Positions 45,161 through 56,117 of a stretch of DNA of 59,526 bases are shown piece after piece. The translations under genes and the position numbers were made by a program. The notes under the pieces are model-generated. The model had not been told where the DNA came from. It saw only the letters and a list, made by a program, of their open reading frames with translations, and did not search any database. Positions within the stretch are counted from its first letter, which is position 1; each line of letters starts with the position of its first letter. This stretch comes from Heterotrichella gracilis (taxonomy: Eukaryota; Sar; Xanthophyceae; Tribonematales; Xanthonemataceae), in contig JAULBX010025542.1 of the NCBI GenBank assembly GCA_032358255.1, positions 1 to 59,526 of the forward strand, in the 5' to 3' direction.

Positions 45161-48100
45161 ATGCTGCAACTACACAGCATCAGGGCAGGGGCCTCGCACC
45201 CAACGTTCGTACCCACCTCCACGGCGTCCATAGGCCGTAGTAGATGGACGCAGCATCTGCATTGCAGCACATCCTACAGCGTGACATCGCGCCGGATGAG
45301 GAGGATGCGATGTGCTGCCAGCAGCGAACCCACCGAAGCCCAAAGTGCCACGGCGAAGGAGGATGCTGAGAAGAGCATCAAGAAAACGTTGTCTGGCCTC
45401 GATGCACTGTTGGGCATTGACGAGGAGGAGGAGAAAGCTAAGCAGGAGAAGGAGGTACTGTTGGCTAGCCACCACCCACCACATGGAAAAGCTATCGGTG
45501 CTTGTTCACAAAAGCCCACCAGCCGTGTAGGTTTTTATGTATTGCAAGTGCAGTCTAGGGTCGTGTAGTTGCAGTACATGCAGCGATGGTACACGCAGTG
45601 GCACGGGTTGTGGTGGAATTGATGCCGCATATGCATGCATACAGGCCAGCCAGTCAGCAACAACGTCCATTTTTATGACAACGACAAATATTATATTTTG
45701 TCTGGTGCAAAGTTGGATATGCACCTTTTTTTGAACCACGCAAGATTAATTTTCAATACCCACCAAACGTTTTCTCTATTCCCTCCTAAACCCACCGTGC
45801 TGCACCACACATACCTGCGGCACCTATCCACTTGGTTCACCCTCTGCCTCCCCCACCCCTGGTCCACCAACCCTAATCAGAGTACCACTTGCCCACAGGA
45901 CCAGGAAAAGTACGGCGGGGTGTCAGTGTCCAACACAGTGCTCCAGCAGATAGCAGAGGCGGAGGCGGGGCGGCTCAAGGAGCAAGGGCTGCCAACTGGC
46001 GATAAGCCGGACGAAAAGCTAGCCAGCCAAATGGTACAGGCAGATGCATAAACCCTTGCCAAGGGCCTTGGAACAGTCTGCACCCTCCTGACTTGACGTG
46101 GCTGCCCTTTTTGGCCAGTTTGTATACCGAATGCCGTCGTGTATTTGGCCCAACCCGGATTCCCACTCGCTGGAGTCGTCCTGGGAAGGGAATTTTGGTT
46201 GTGTCACGCAGTTGCAAAATGTTCTGATGGGGCCCCCTTGCATGGGTCTGGTGGGAATTCTCAAAAGGACTCGGGGCTTGCACACAAGCAGACACATTTT
46301 GCCGTGAGTTTAATGCATTGATTAGACAGCTTGGCGTTAGACACACCGTATGGACTTTTACTAATTCTGGCTTCCCCTTTGCACAGCAAAAGATCATCGA
46401 CCAGGCGAAGCAACTGTCAGAAAACAAGGGGATCGACGGCGTTCCTAAGGGTATGTACAAAACCCTGAATTTCAACCTTTCCAGCAGTTGCCTTTTTGTC
46501 CTTAATGCTTTCTCAAAATGTTGCGGAGGGATTGATCTGTGACAGTCAGGTGCTGCATACGTGCCCTCAGGAAGGAAGCTCTGGCACCCTATTCGCACTT
46601 GAACCACAGTGCCTCTGGTTTACCACATTTGTGCCCGTAGTTCACCCAGCCATGCCAACCCTCCTGCTGACCCTTCCAACCCTGTCGCATCGCCGCTGGA
46701 TGGTCGAAACGGGGGATGGCGGTGTTGCCGTTATTCCAGCTGTAGCTGCTAGACCTAGATCTAGACCTAGATGTGGATTTGTGTTGCTCGTGAAACCCTA
46801 ACCCCTACATCTATCGCTTGCAGGCAAGGAACAGCTGCGCCAGGAGTTTCTAGTCCCTGGTTTAAGCCTGTGAACTTTAAACAAATTGACAAACCCTAAA
46901 CCACCAGAACCCTAAACAGGTTGGCAAACCCTAACCACCAGACCCTATGCAGGCGAGGAGCAGCTGCGCCAGGAGTTTGAGTCCCTGGTGAAGCTGCTGC
47001 AGCCTGACAGCGGGCTGGACAAGGAAGATGTGAAGCGTCTGAAGGACATCGTGTTTGGACCCCTCACGTTTTGGGTGACCGAGACGCGCCCGCTGCTGGG
47101 CCCCGATGTGGGCATCCTGGTGCGCGGTAACCTGCGGGCAGACAGGGCGCAGGTGTTCGAGGAGGTGGTGGAGGGGACCCAGAAGCTGTTTGGTGCGTGG
47201 CTGGAAACCCTTGGCTGGGGTGATGGGAAGTGGGGATGGGATGTTGGGGTAGGATTGCGGGCAAACCCTACGTACTGCATGGTCCGTGGTCAATTGTTGT
47301 AAACCCTGCACCACTGACAAAGAATGTCTTTGGCAACCATTGACCATTGGCACTGGTAAACAGTCCTCGAGATGCAGAGGGACATCGTCCTGTGAACCCT
47401 GCAGTATGCATCACATTTTGCTGCCATTCCTCCCAACGGCGCCCTGGCAAATAGACCCTACTGTAACCCTCATGCGAGCCCTGAACCCTCCCCTGCAGGC
47501 GACAAGTACACTGTGTTCCTCCAGCTGGACCCCGAGGAGTCTGAGGAGGAGGACACAAGGGGGCCAAGGGTGGCGTTCCAGGTATGCACAGTAAGAAGGT
47601 GAAAATGACTTCTAAGCAGCCTCTGCCAAAGTCATTGTGGTAGTAAACAGCCGTGATGCCATCATGCATGGGGGAGAAAGCAATGCTGGTGTAAAGAGGG
47701 CCATAATACCTACATGCATGGGGGGAATAAGCATTGCCCATGCGTTGCCACCGGGAGGACCCTCCCCACAACAATTTCCCATCATTCTTTGCTGCCGCCT
47801 TGCGCAACAATTTCCCCATGTTGCGGTGACTGACGCCAAATTTCACACCCTTTCCCCCTTGCACTTACCCCCCTCTCTCCTCATGGAGCTGATTCCTCAG
47901 CCCCCACCACCCCTGTGCAGATCTCCCCTACCGCTTCAGTGCAGCCCCCTGCCTCTGCTGGCTGGCAGACAGCTGTGGCGCTGGTGCTGCTGCTGCTCAC
48001 CCTAGGCTCGGCAACGCAGCTGGGGCTGGTGGCAAACGTGGCAAAGCTGCCGGCGGTACGTGACAGACCCTACATACCCTTGCACGACCCTATAAGGGGT

Positions 48101-50014
48101 GACATGGTCATGGTGAGCGGTGTGTGCATGGCGGTAGCAGTTCCTGCACAGTGGCATGTCGTTGAGGAGCCGCATCGGTTTATGCAGGGTTGTCTCCATG
48201 TACTGTCTTGAACGTGCCCATATCCAGCACACATTTGCCTCGCGCACCCCTTGCGCACTCCCATTGCTCCGCACTTGCGGTGCTGCTTGTCCTCCCACCG
48301 CTTGTAATACATTGGACCCCAAGCCCCTTTAACCCTGCAGGAACCCATAACTGAAAAGCCTTGCAGGAAACTCTGGAGTGGCTGTCCCGCCCTGAGAAAT
48401 TGGAATGAATCCCTAAACCCTAAACCTCAAAAATTAAACCCTGCAGGAGACCCTAGAGTGGCTGTCCCGCCCCGAAAACCTTGAGCAAACCGACGTGCTC
48501 CCTCCGGGCCTCGACAACTGGGACCCCCTCCCCTACCTCCAATCCACCGCCCCCGTGGTTGCTGGGGTGCTGGGCATCCAAATGGCGCACGAGATCGGGC
48601 ACCGGATAGCGGCATTCTTCAACAAGGTCAAGCTGGGACCCTCCTTTTTGATCCCCAACGGCCAGCTGGGCACCTTTGGCAGCATCACGCAGCTCAAGTC
48701 TGTGGTGAAGGACCACAACGTGCTGTTTGACGTGGCCTTCCTGGGGCCCATGGCGGGCTTTGCCACCGCCGCGGTGCTCTTTGGCGCGGGCCTGGCCATG
48801 AGCGCAGGGGGGCTGTCACAGGTGAGGAGGAGGAAATAAACGAGGAGGAAAAGGGACATCCTTGTCGCACTGCACTTTTGGCGCGTATTGCTCTTTGCAT
48901 GCCTCCCCGGGACTGGGTATCGCTCCGCCTGGCAGTTGGCTATTACACTGTCGATTGCGGAGATGTGTATTCATCATTTTGGTATCCTGATGCACTAGGT
49001 ATTTTGACGTACCAAAGTGCGGCAGCTTTTCACAGTCATTGTGTGACCGCCTGTGTTTTTTCCTCATCCCCAGGAGGAGGCCGTTCAGGTTCCCGCCCAG
49101 CTCTTCCAGGGATCCCTGATGCTGGGCACCATTTCGCGTGTGGCCCTGGGGGCCGAGGCGCTGCGCGCCACCGCAGTGTCTGTACACCCGCTGCTGGTGG
49201 CGGGCTGGTGCGGCATGCTGGCCAACGCATTCAACTGCCTGCCGGTGGGCCAGGTGGATGGGGGGAGGATGATGCAGGTGTGTGGGGGTGGTGGAAGGGA
49301 GTGGGGTTTGGGGTGGTGGTTCTGTATCCAGATGTGCAGGGAGAGGGGGTGGTTGGTTGGGGGAGGCATTGCTAGCAGGCAGGGCTCCCTGGCAAGGATA
49401 GCCTTGCATGTCAGGTACCCTCAGTGGAATTTCTCCATGCACACTTGGTGATGCAGCTGCTTGCAAACACCGCATGTGTGATGTACACCCAACATGGCGT
49501 GTGTGATGCAGACGCACCGCCAGTTGCACATCTCCGGCAGTCCGCTCACGTACATTCCATCACCAGTACTCTTGTTCAACAAATTATGTGCCCCTTGCAT
49601 GCCTCATGCGCTCACTCCGTACTTCCCCTCACCCTCGCCAACCCCTCACCTTCCTGGACCCTGCACCCAGCACACCCACCCTCATGCATGCCTCACCCCA
49701 CTCCCCTCTCACGCCACTCCCCCTCTCCCCAGGCCTCCTTCGGCAAGGGCGCCCTGGCCCTCTCCGGCTTCTTCACGTACGTGGGCCTGGCCCTGGGACT
49801 GCTGGGCTCATCCCTCGCCCTCCCCTTTGGCCTCTACGTGCTCATCACCCAGCGCGAGCCCGAGAGGTATGTGCAGGACGGCGTGACGCAGGCCACCCAG
49901 CCGCGCCAGCTGGCGACCGCTGCCCTGCTGGTGCTTGCGCTGCTGACGCTGCTGCCCATGGCGCCCGAGGTGGCGGACAGCGTGGGGGTGGGCTCGCCAA
50001 GCATGTTCTTGTGA
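45161..50014 (+). CDS. EGY1: EGY1-like chloroplast site-2 metalloprotease
   Basis: EGY proteins are multi-pass thylakoid or plastid intramembrane zinc proteases needed for chloroplast development. The ATG at 45161 opens a Ser/Arg/Thr-rich transit-like N-terminus followed by an acidic helical stretch. Exons are about 45161-45453, 45899-46032, 46388-46450, 46953-47192, 47499-47581, 47921-48056, 48447-48821, 49075-49277, 49733-50014. Motifs: DIVFGPLTFWVTETRPL, GILVRGNLRADRAQVFEEV, GDKYTVFLQLDPEE, a first hydrophobic segment (TAVALVLLLLTLGSATQLGL), then AHEIGHRIAA (HExxH zinc site), SFLIPNGQLGTFGSITQLKS, FDVAFLGPMAGFATAAVL, ANAFNCLPVGQVDGGR (the second zinc ligand motif) and LALPFGLYVLITQREPERY. 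The intact HExxH and LPVGxxDG imply an active protease. Three of its exon edges (exons 4, 7 and 9) have tandem copies nearby. Confidence 0.88.
46824..46952 (+). repeat. Decoy copy of EGY1 exon 4 start, plus repeated intron unit
   Basis: A CTTGCAG acceptor at 46823 is followed by a copy of the start of exon 4. It encodes GKEQLRQEF where the true exon at 46953 encodes GEEQLRQEF. An inserted base then shifts the frame, which reaches a TGA about 50 bases in. Between copy and true exon lie two 33-35-base units of TTG(A/G)CAAACCCTAA..CCACCAGA.CCCTA, each ending in AG followed by G. Confidence 0.85.
48367..48446 (+). repeat. Decoy copy of EGY1 exon 7 start
   Basis: After a TTGCAG acceptor, 13 codons copy the start of exon 7 (48447) in the correct phase: ETLEWLSRPEKLE against ETLEWLSRPENLE. 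A TGA follows at 48406-48408, where the true exon has CAA. Eight codons differ and seven of the changes are synonymous. CCCTAAACCCTAAA lies between copy and true exon. A further acceptor-like CCCTGCAGGA is found at 48333-48342. Confidence 0.92.
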
Positions 50015-51446
50015 GCACGGGATGAGGGGTTGGGCTGTGGGTGGGTGGGTGCAGGTGTGGGTGCGTCCAGGATCATGTGATTCAGACCACCCAGCCACGC
50101 CAGTTGGCTACCACTGCGCTGCTGTGCTGCTGCCCATGCGCCTGAGGTGGCGGGCATCGCGGGGGTGGGCTCGCCAAGCATGTTTTTGCACGCGCTGGGG
50201 GGGTGTTGGGCTGTCTGTGGGTGGGGGCAGGTGTGGGTTGGTAGTTGAGCAGCTGGGGTCGGCGGGGGCTGGTTGTGGTGCCATCAAGGAGCGGTGCTGC
50301 GAGCTGGGTTTGGACTAACTTTGAGCGCTGTTACGAGGTGCAGTGGGCAGGCATGGTCAGTCAGGGTGCAGGAGATTTGTCCCCTAGGAGCCCGCCCATG
50401 GCAGGGGTCAATAATGTCGAACTTTTGTGGTGCTATGGATGTGCACGTAGGCTTTTGCAGCCCTGATGTTGACCTAGCAGTGCCTGCTGCGGGGTGGGGT
50501 TTGTCAGGCAAGCTAGATGTGGTGCTAGCTTGTGGTAGCGGTTGTGGAGGGTTGTTCGCAATGTTTTGCATTCTCACTGCACACCAACGTGCTGTGGTGG
50601 GGAGACTGAACAGTATGCCAGGACGTTTTTGTGCATCAGCGCAGCATTGCTCAATATGGTGTATAGGGTTTGTGCTTCGCACACAACCTTAGCGCTTAGG
50701 TTACAACCTATCAGTACCAACCAGCAGCAATAGAGAGAGGTTTTGTCGATGTCACATTAGAGAGTACATGCACTAGGACGTTGTGCAAGTGAACTAAACT
50801 GTAAGCATGAGCGGTGTCCACTATGTGCCTCCTGTCTCGTGGGAAGGCCCAGCTCTGAGCGTCAGTATGTGTAGGCGAAATGGAACTGGATTGGCTAAGA
50901 AGATTGAACCACAAAGGGTTCCGGCTGACTTGCTCGGTATCGGCGCAAGGAGCAGCCGGTTATGGGCACCGCATGCATGCATGCATTTGCAGCTTGCATG
51001 CATTTGCGGATGTAACGTTGGTTTTTTACTGTGTACGAGCAGCAACACTCGAGGACGCATGTTACAAACCTGTTCACGGCTGGGCATGTACTGACATTGT
51101 ATGAGCGATAAGCACAGCCTTTGCAGCCAAACAAAGGCCTGGCAATAAGTGACAGTTCCCGCCACTTTCACGGCGGCCGGCCGAGTGCAACTCTCCTTTT
51201 ATAGCATATAGCAGCAGAAGAAGTGGGCTGCTACAACTCGCAACTGTTGAAGAGCAACCTATGCGACAAAGTTGATTTGGCAAGAGGAACCCAATTGCTG
51301 GTAGAGCTCTTGACGAGTTGCAATCCTGGTATTGCAGCGACCCAAGTGGCGTCACGCCGTCTTGCCTGGCAGTGAAGCCTTTGCAGCCCTAGTTGTGTCG
51401 GTATCGTGCAAACCTTGCTTTGGAGTTGTAAAACAAAGTTGTCGCC
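50015..51446. other. Region between EGY1-like and RRS1 genes
   Basis: The beginning is a tandem copy of the end of the EGY1 terminal exon (50076-50245). The rest has no recognisable exon and should include the RRS1 promoter. Open frames near 50800-51170 are unsupported. Confidence 0.45.
50076..50245 (+). repeat. Tandem copy of EGY1 terminal exon end and 3' flank
   Basis: The last approximately 110 coding bases of the EGY1-like gene and about 60 bases of its 3' flank are repeated with a period of about 178 bases. The copy keeps TQPRQLATTALL-like coding for the first part. It has an internal deletion and loses the stop codon. Several differences are at third codon positions. Confidence 0.85.
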
Positions 51447-54400
51447 ATGGCGGCGGACGGTGCTCAGCCTATGAAAGTGACACAAGAGCAACTGGGCATT
51501 CTGAGGTACGCGCCTAACAGGAACTACGTCTGTGGCCACACCTACGTCGACTCAGAGCACGCAATGTGAACACACTATAGTGTTGTAGTGGTGTATTTGT
51601 GCACTGTCGGCGCCAGCATTCTGTCAACCACCCAGCTTGTGGTCTGTGCGCATATGCATGCATATGGTGCTTTAAAGTGGGGCATGCCACCACCCTGTAA
51701 ATGCAGCGCTGGCAGACACACAGCCTGTTGAAAGCCAGATACTGCCACTACTTGTGGTATTACGCACTCAAAGTTGCTGCACCAGTTGGGTTGCTCATCT
51801 CTCAGCCACCACACTTGGCTACCTCTGCACAGGGTCGCTTCTCAGCCATCACACCACCCTAAACCCTAATCCTATACCCAACCCCCACATACACACCGCC
51901 TCACGCATGCCTCGCAACATACCCTCCACACGGACACACACATACACCACCCCTCTCACACCTGTCTCTGCCACACTTTGTAGCACTGAGGGTGAGGGCC
52001 CCTATGAGCACGACCTGGGCAACCTGGCTGTGTTTGACCCCTCGCCTGTGGATGGCCAGCGCCTGGTGTCAGAGGCAGACGCCTACTGCCACGAGATGGC
52101 CACGGCGATGATACAGTCACTCGTGGGTGCGTGTGGTGTGGATGCGCTGCCGCTGCTGTTAGGGGTTTAGTGGTACAGCTCATTGGTGGGGTAACTGGGT
52201 AAACAGGCGGTGGTTTTGTGGACATCCTTATTGCATTCAGATACTCCAAAGTCATGTGCGTCAAACCATTGAAGCAGGGCCGGCAGACGGTGGCTAGCAG
52301 GGAACCTCGCGGGGGTGCTGTGCTACTTGATTTGGTTCACCTGTGGTATGCACCCATCGTGGACGATGCCTGGGGGCAATCACCTATGCACGCAGAGGAG
52401 GAGGCTGGAAGTTTTACCCACACATGCCATTTCTAGCACACTGCAACCCAAGCAGGACCCTGGCATCAAAACCCTAGGAGCCCTAAACCCTACCCAAACC
52501 CCATGCAGGCCACGTGTTTTCCCTCCCCAGCGAGCCAGCCACCATGGGCAGGCTAGTCCACCTGCCAGACCCCACCACCCTGCTGCCGAGGGAAAAGCCC
52601 ATCCCCAAGCCCCGGCCCCCCACGAAATGGGAGAAATTCGCGCAGCAGAAGGGCATCACCAAGCACAAGCGCAGCAAGCTGGTGCTGGATGAAAACACGC
52701 AGGAGTACAAGCGGCGGTACGGCTACAACAGGGCCAACAACGAGCTGGATGTGCCCATTATCGAGGCCTCGCGGGCGGATAAGGTGCGGGTAGTGGTGGG
52801 GCGCAGGTTGGCAATGGGATCCAAGGCTTGGTGTGGGAGGCGAACAAGGCCCAGCCATGCTCATGCGGCGGACACCCATCATTTATTCTGTTATTCTGTT
52901 TATATTACACAGGTGTCAGGGTGAGATGGTGCCAATGTACTGTCATGGATGCGATCCAATCTAATCTAATCCCATGCGCAGCCAGCCCCGGCCCAGGTGT
53001 GCTACCTGCCTCAGTCCCACATGTGCAACACAATGCGGGCAGGGTAACATGAACTGTAGGCCAAGTGGCGGCACGATTAGGGTTTAGGTTTTTTTTCCTG
53101 CTTGCTGGCAACTAACCAGGGGGTGTTGTGCACGATTTCAGCCTGGGGAGGACCCCTTCTCGCGGCTTGGCAAGGAGAAGAAGGAGCGCATCAGGGCGCA
53201 GGAGAAGCGGCAGGTGAACAACCTCAAGGTGGCGGAGAGGGTGGGGGGCAAGGGGGCGCTGCCCGCCACGCTGCGACTGGCAGCGCAGCTGCCGGAGCAC
53301 GGCAAGGGGAAGATTGCAAAGAGCAGAAAAGACCTCAAGGACGATGTGAGTAGATTGCATAGGGCCCAAGAACACGCATGCTTGTACACCATACGCATTT
53401 TCTCAAGCAAACCCTTGCAAAGGGTTTTCGGTCCTGGCTGGACACCCGCACACATGCACATACCCTGCACAGCAAAATCCAACTTACATCTGCACGAGAA
53501 CACGCACCCGTTTCACACCCATCATGAGCAGCCTCAACGATTACCCTTGAACAGGGTTTTAGTCCAACCTGGTCACATGCCTCACTGGGTTGCTGGCTGG
53601 CGTTAAGCATGTAGGGCCTGCTCATCAGGCTGTTATTGAGCGCCCGCTGTACAGTTACAGTTGCATGCTTGCCCCCGGAGGTATACATCCACCGACAATA
53701 GCCACCCGCCATGCATACCTGTCCAGTACAAGTCGCTACCAAGGCATGTAACTAACCACCTGTCTTGGTGGTGCAGATCAAGGGCGCCTCTCGAGCCGCC
53801 GGCATCTCCACGGCCTCCATGGGGAAATTTGACAGGAAGCTCAAGGGGGAGAAGGCAGGGGAGCGCAGCGTGCAACAGAACAGGAAGAAATACCTCCCCG
53901 TGGCGGACAAGGGGGGCGCAGAAAGGAATGCGGTACGGCTGGGCATACCCCCTTGTGCCACAGCCATGCCAGCGCTGTGGCGACATGAAGCCTATATGTC
54001 AGTCAGATCAGTAGTTGAGCACAAACGACAAATAGGAAATAAGTACGAAAAGAACCCCTTGGCAGTCGAGCAATATAAATATTAAAAATATTCTGTTTTT
54101 GTTGCTCATCCTGCGCAAGGAAAACCTTTGTCCGTGGTGTCAACCCCTGCATGTGTCCCTGCAGGCCAGCGGCATTGTGGACCGCTTGCTGCGTGAGCGG
54201 GCCGACGACATTGTTGACGTGCCCAAGGGGTTGGGCCAGATGGAGGCGGCGCGGAGGGAGGCGCGGCGGCAGGAGAAAAAGGATGAAGGAGGTAGGCTTT
54301 GTTTAGGGTTTAGAATATAGGGTTTAGGGACAGGAGAAACAGGGTGCAGGTAGGGTTGGGGCAGGGTTGTGGTGAGGTGTGCAGGGTGTGCCACAAGGGT

Positions 54401-54860
54401 TTGTGTAGGGGTTTGGATAGGGATTGGAAAGGGGCTTCTGAAAGCTGCTTCGTTGGTTGTCGGTGCATCTATGTGGTCAAGGGGGCATGGAAGCGTTTTT
54501 TTGCGTTGGTAAGCTGGTCTGGGAGTCTGGTGCGGTTTGTGGGAGCATGTGCTGGGCATTACAGGGTTGCGGATGTGTGGGCAGTGCCATGGAGACGGTC
54601 TTGGGCTGGCATGGTTCCTGTTGCGTTGCGTATGTGATCACCTGGCCCTCATTCACTTGGCGCATTGTGGTTTGGCAGGCGAGGAGGGTGGGCCCAGGGG
54701 GAGGAAGATCAAGGACAAGAAGATGAAGCCACATCAAAAGAAGAAGGGTGGGGGCAGGGCACCGGGCGTGCAGGGCCGGGCGCCTGGCGGGCGAGCGCCT
54801 GGAGCGGGGGTGAAGAAGCCAGGGAAGATGGCAGCGAAATCTAAAAAGGGGAAGAAATAG
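51447..54860 (+). CDS. RRS1: Ribosome biogenesis regulatory protein RRS1
   Basis: RRS1 is a nucleolar factor that works with RPF2 to load 5S RNP (5S rRNA, uL18, uL5) into pre-60S particles. Exon 1 (51447-51505) begins MAADGAQPMKVTQEQ. The next exons are about 51983-52123 (DLGNLAVFDPSPVDG), 52508-52782 (LLPREKPIPKPRPPTKWEKF, AQQKGITKHKRSKLVLDE, YGYNRANNELDVPIIEAS), 53142-53345 (DPFSRLGKEKKERIRAQEKR), 53777-53932 (AAGISTASMGKFDRKLKGEK), 54165-54290 and 54680-54860. The REKPxPKPxPPTKWEKFA block is the RRS1 signature. The C-terminus is very basic (Lys/Arg/Gly-rich), as expected for a nucleolar RNA-binding tail. The ATG choice is supported by phase into exon 2. Introns contain CCCTAAA and TTTAGGG motifs (51850, 52480, 54300). 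Confidence 0.92.
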
Positions 54861-55195
54861 GGGGATGCTGTTGGCGCTTCAACCCCTCTCATGCGTGCGC
54901 ATGGCATCCACAGCCTTGGCTGTGCCTGTGCAGTTCCAGGGTCTGTACTTCGTAGTAGTTACAGTGTGCAGCAGCCGGAGGCGTGTTGATCAGGATCTTG
55001 AGGCTGATGTGTGAGCACCGCTGGTTTGCCAATGCAGCCCACCCTGGGGAGTTGACTGCAGACATGCGGCATGACCCACTGCGCGCATTATGCAGTGGTC
55101 TGTGCTGTGCATAATGCAATGATTGCAACATGTACGTTTGACAGTGCACCCTGCATATTATTTACAAAGGGGTACATGTGGAAGGCACGGTAGAC

Positions 55196-55264
55196 ACTAA
55201 GTATGATGAAGGCTTGATCCACATGGTGACTACTAAATATGATGAAGGCTTGATCCACATGGTG
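55196..55264. repeat. 36-base tandem repeat, two units
   Basis: Two nearly identical units sharing TATGATGAAGGCTTGATCC followed by ACATGGTG, period 36. Confidence 0.9.
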
Positions 55265-55569
55265 CATTCAATTTCGATGAAATAGCTAGTGCCAGCATGG
55301 CCTAGGCACAGGTATTCACAGAAAGCAACTTGAAGGCAGAGTGAGTAAGCAATCAATGGAGTCAATATCATGCCATGGACAGAGGACGGAAGGAGGTGGT
55401 ATGCCTATAGGCAGCAGCAACCTGCGTGTGGTTGGGGGTGCTGAGACCGTTCTTGACGTGAAGGAGGGTGACGATGCCTTTGACACGTACTACGTGTCAG
55501 GAGTGAAGCGCATGATGTTACAAACCAAACCCACTCCATAACATTGCTGGCAAGAAAGAAAACTTCAAG

Positions 55570-55735
55570 TTAGGTCTTAGAATGAAAGAAAGGGGACGGC
55601 AAGGCGGAGACTCAGTCACATAGTGAGGGGCCACTGGCTCGCACCAGGGCACCGACAAATGAAGGAAAGCAAGAAAGGGGACGCACAAAGGCAGAGTTAA
55701 GGGACCACTGGCTCGCACCAGGACAACAAAGCAAC
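55570..55735. repeat. Imperfect tandem repeat
   Basis: Two diverged units that both contain GAAAGGGGACG and later CCACTGGCTCGCACCAGG, separated by about 90 bases. Confidence 0.7.
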
Positions 55736-56117
55736 TGCCCTACTACAACATCAAGGACCACCAGTGGTTCCTTATGGCAAGATGTGTTGAAACATGTAAT
55801 GATTATGATAATCAGCGTTGGAAATTTCGCTACGTTTGCACAGATGAACCAACCATGCACGGTCAGCGATTTGTGGGATATCGAGTGTGCCAGAACAAAG
55901 TAAGACCTTTTTTGTAAGATATCGAGTGTGCCAGCCTATAATTTCTACTCAGTAGTATTTTAATCTGAGTGTCGACTACAATCTGCAGTGCAAGGAAAAA
56001 AGGATGAAATTCCCTGCCTATTGTAACACTTGGGGTAGTCTATTGTCTATTCATCAACTCTGGCAGAAACTGTGACCACTTCCAATTGTGTATCTCTCCG
56101 CCTCACGGGAATGCCAT

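Larger units (their letters stand above)
54861..56117. other. Convergent intergenic region with tandem repeats
   Basis: Between the 3' ends of RRS1 (+) and the ASPM-like gene (-). Holds the repeats listed at 55196-55264 and 55570-55735, and two copies of GATATCGAGTGTGCCAG at about 55877 and 55918. No gene is seen. Confidence 0.5.
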
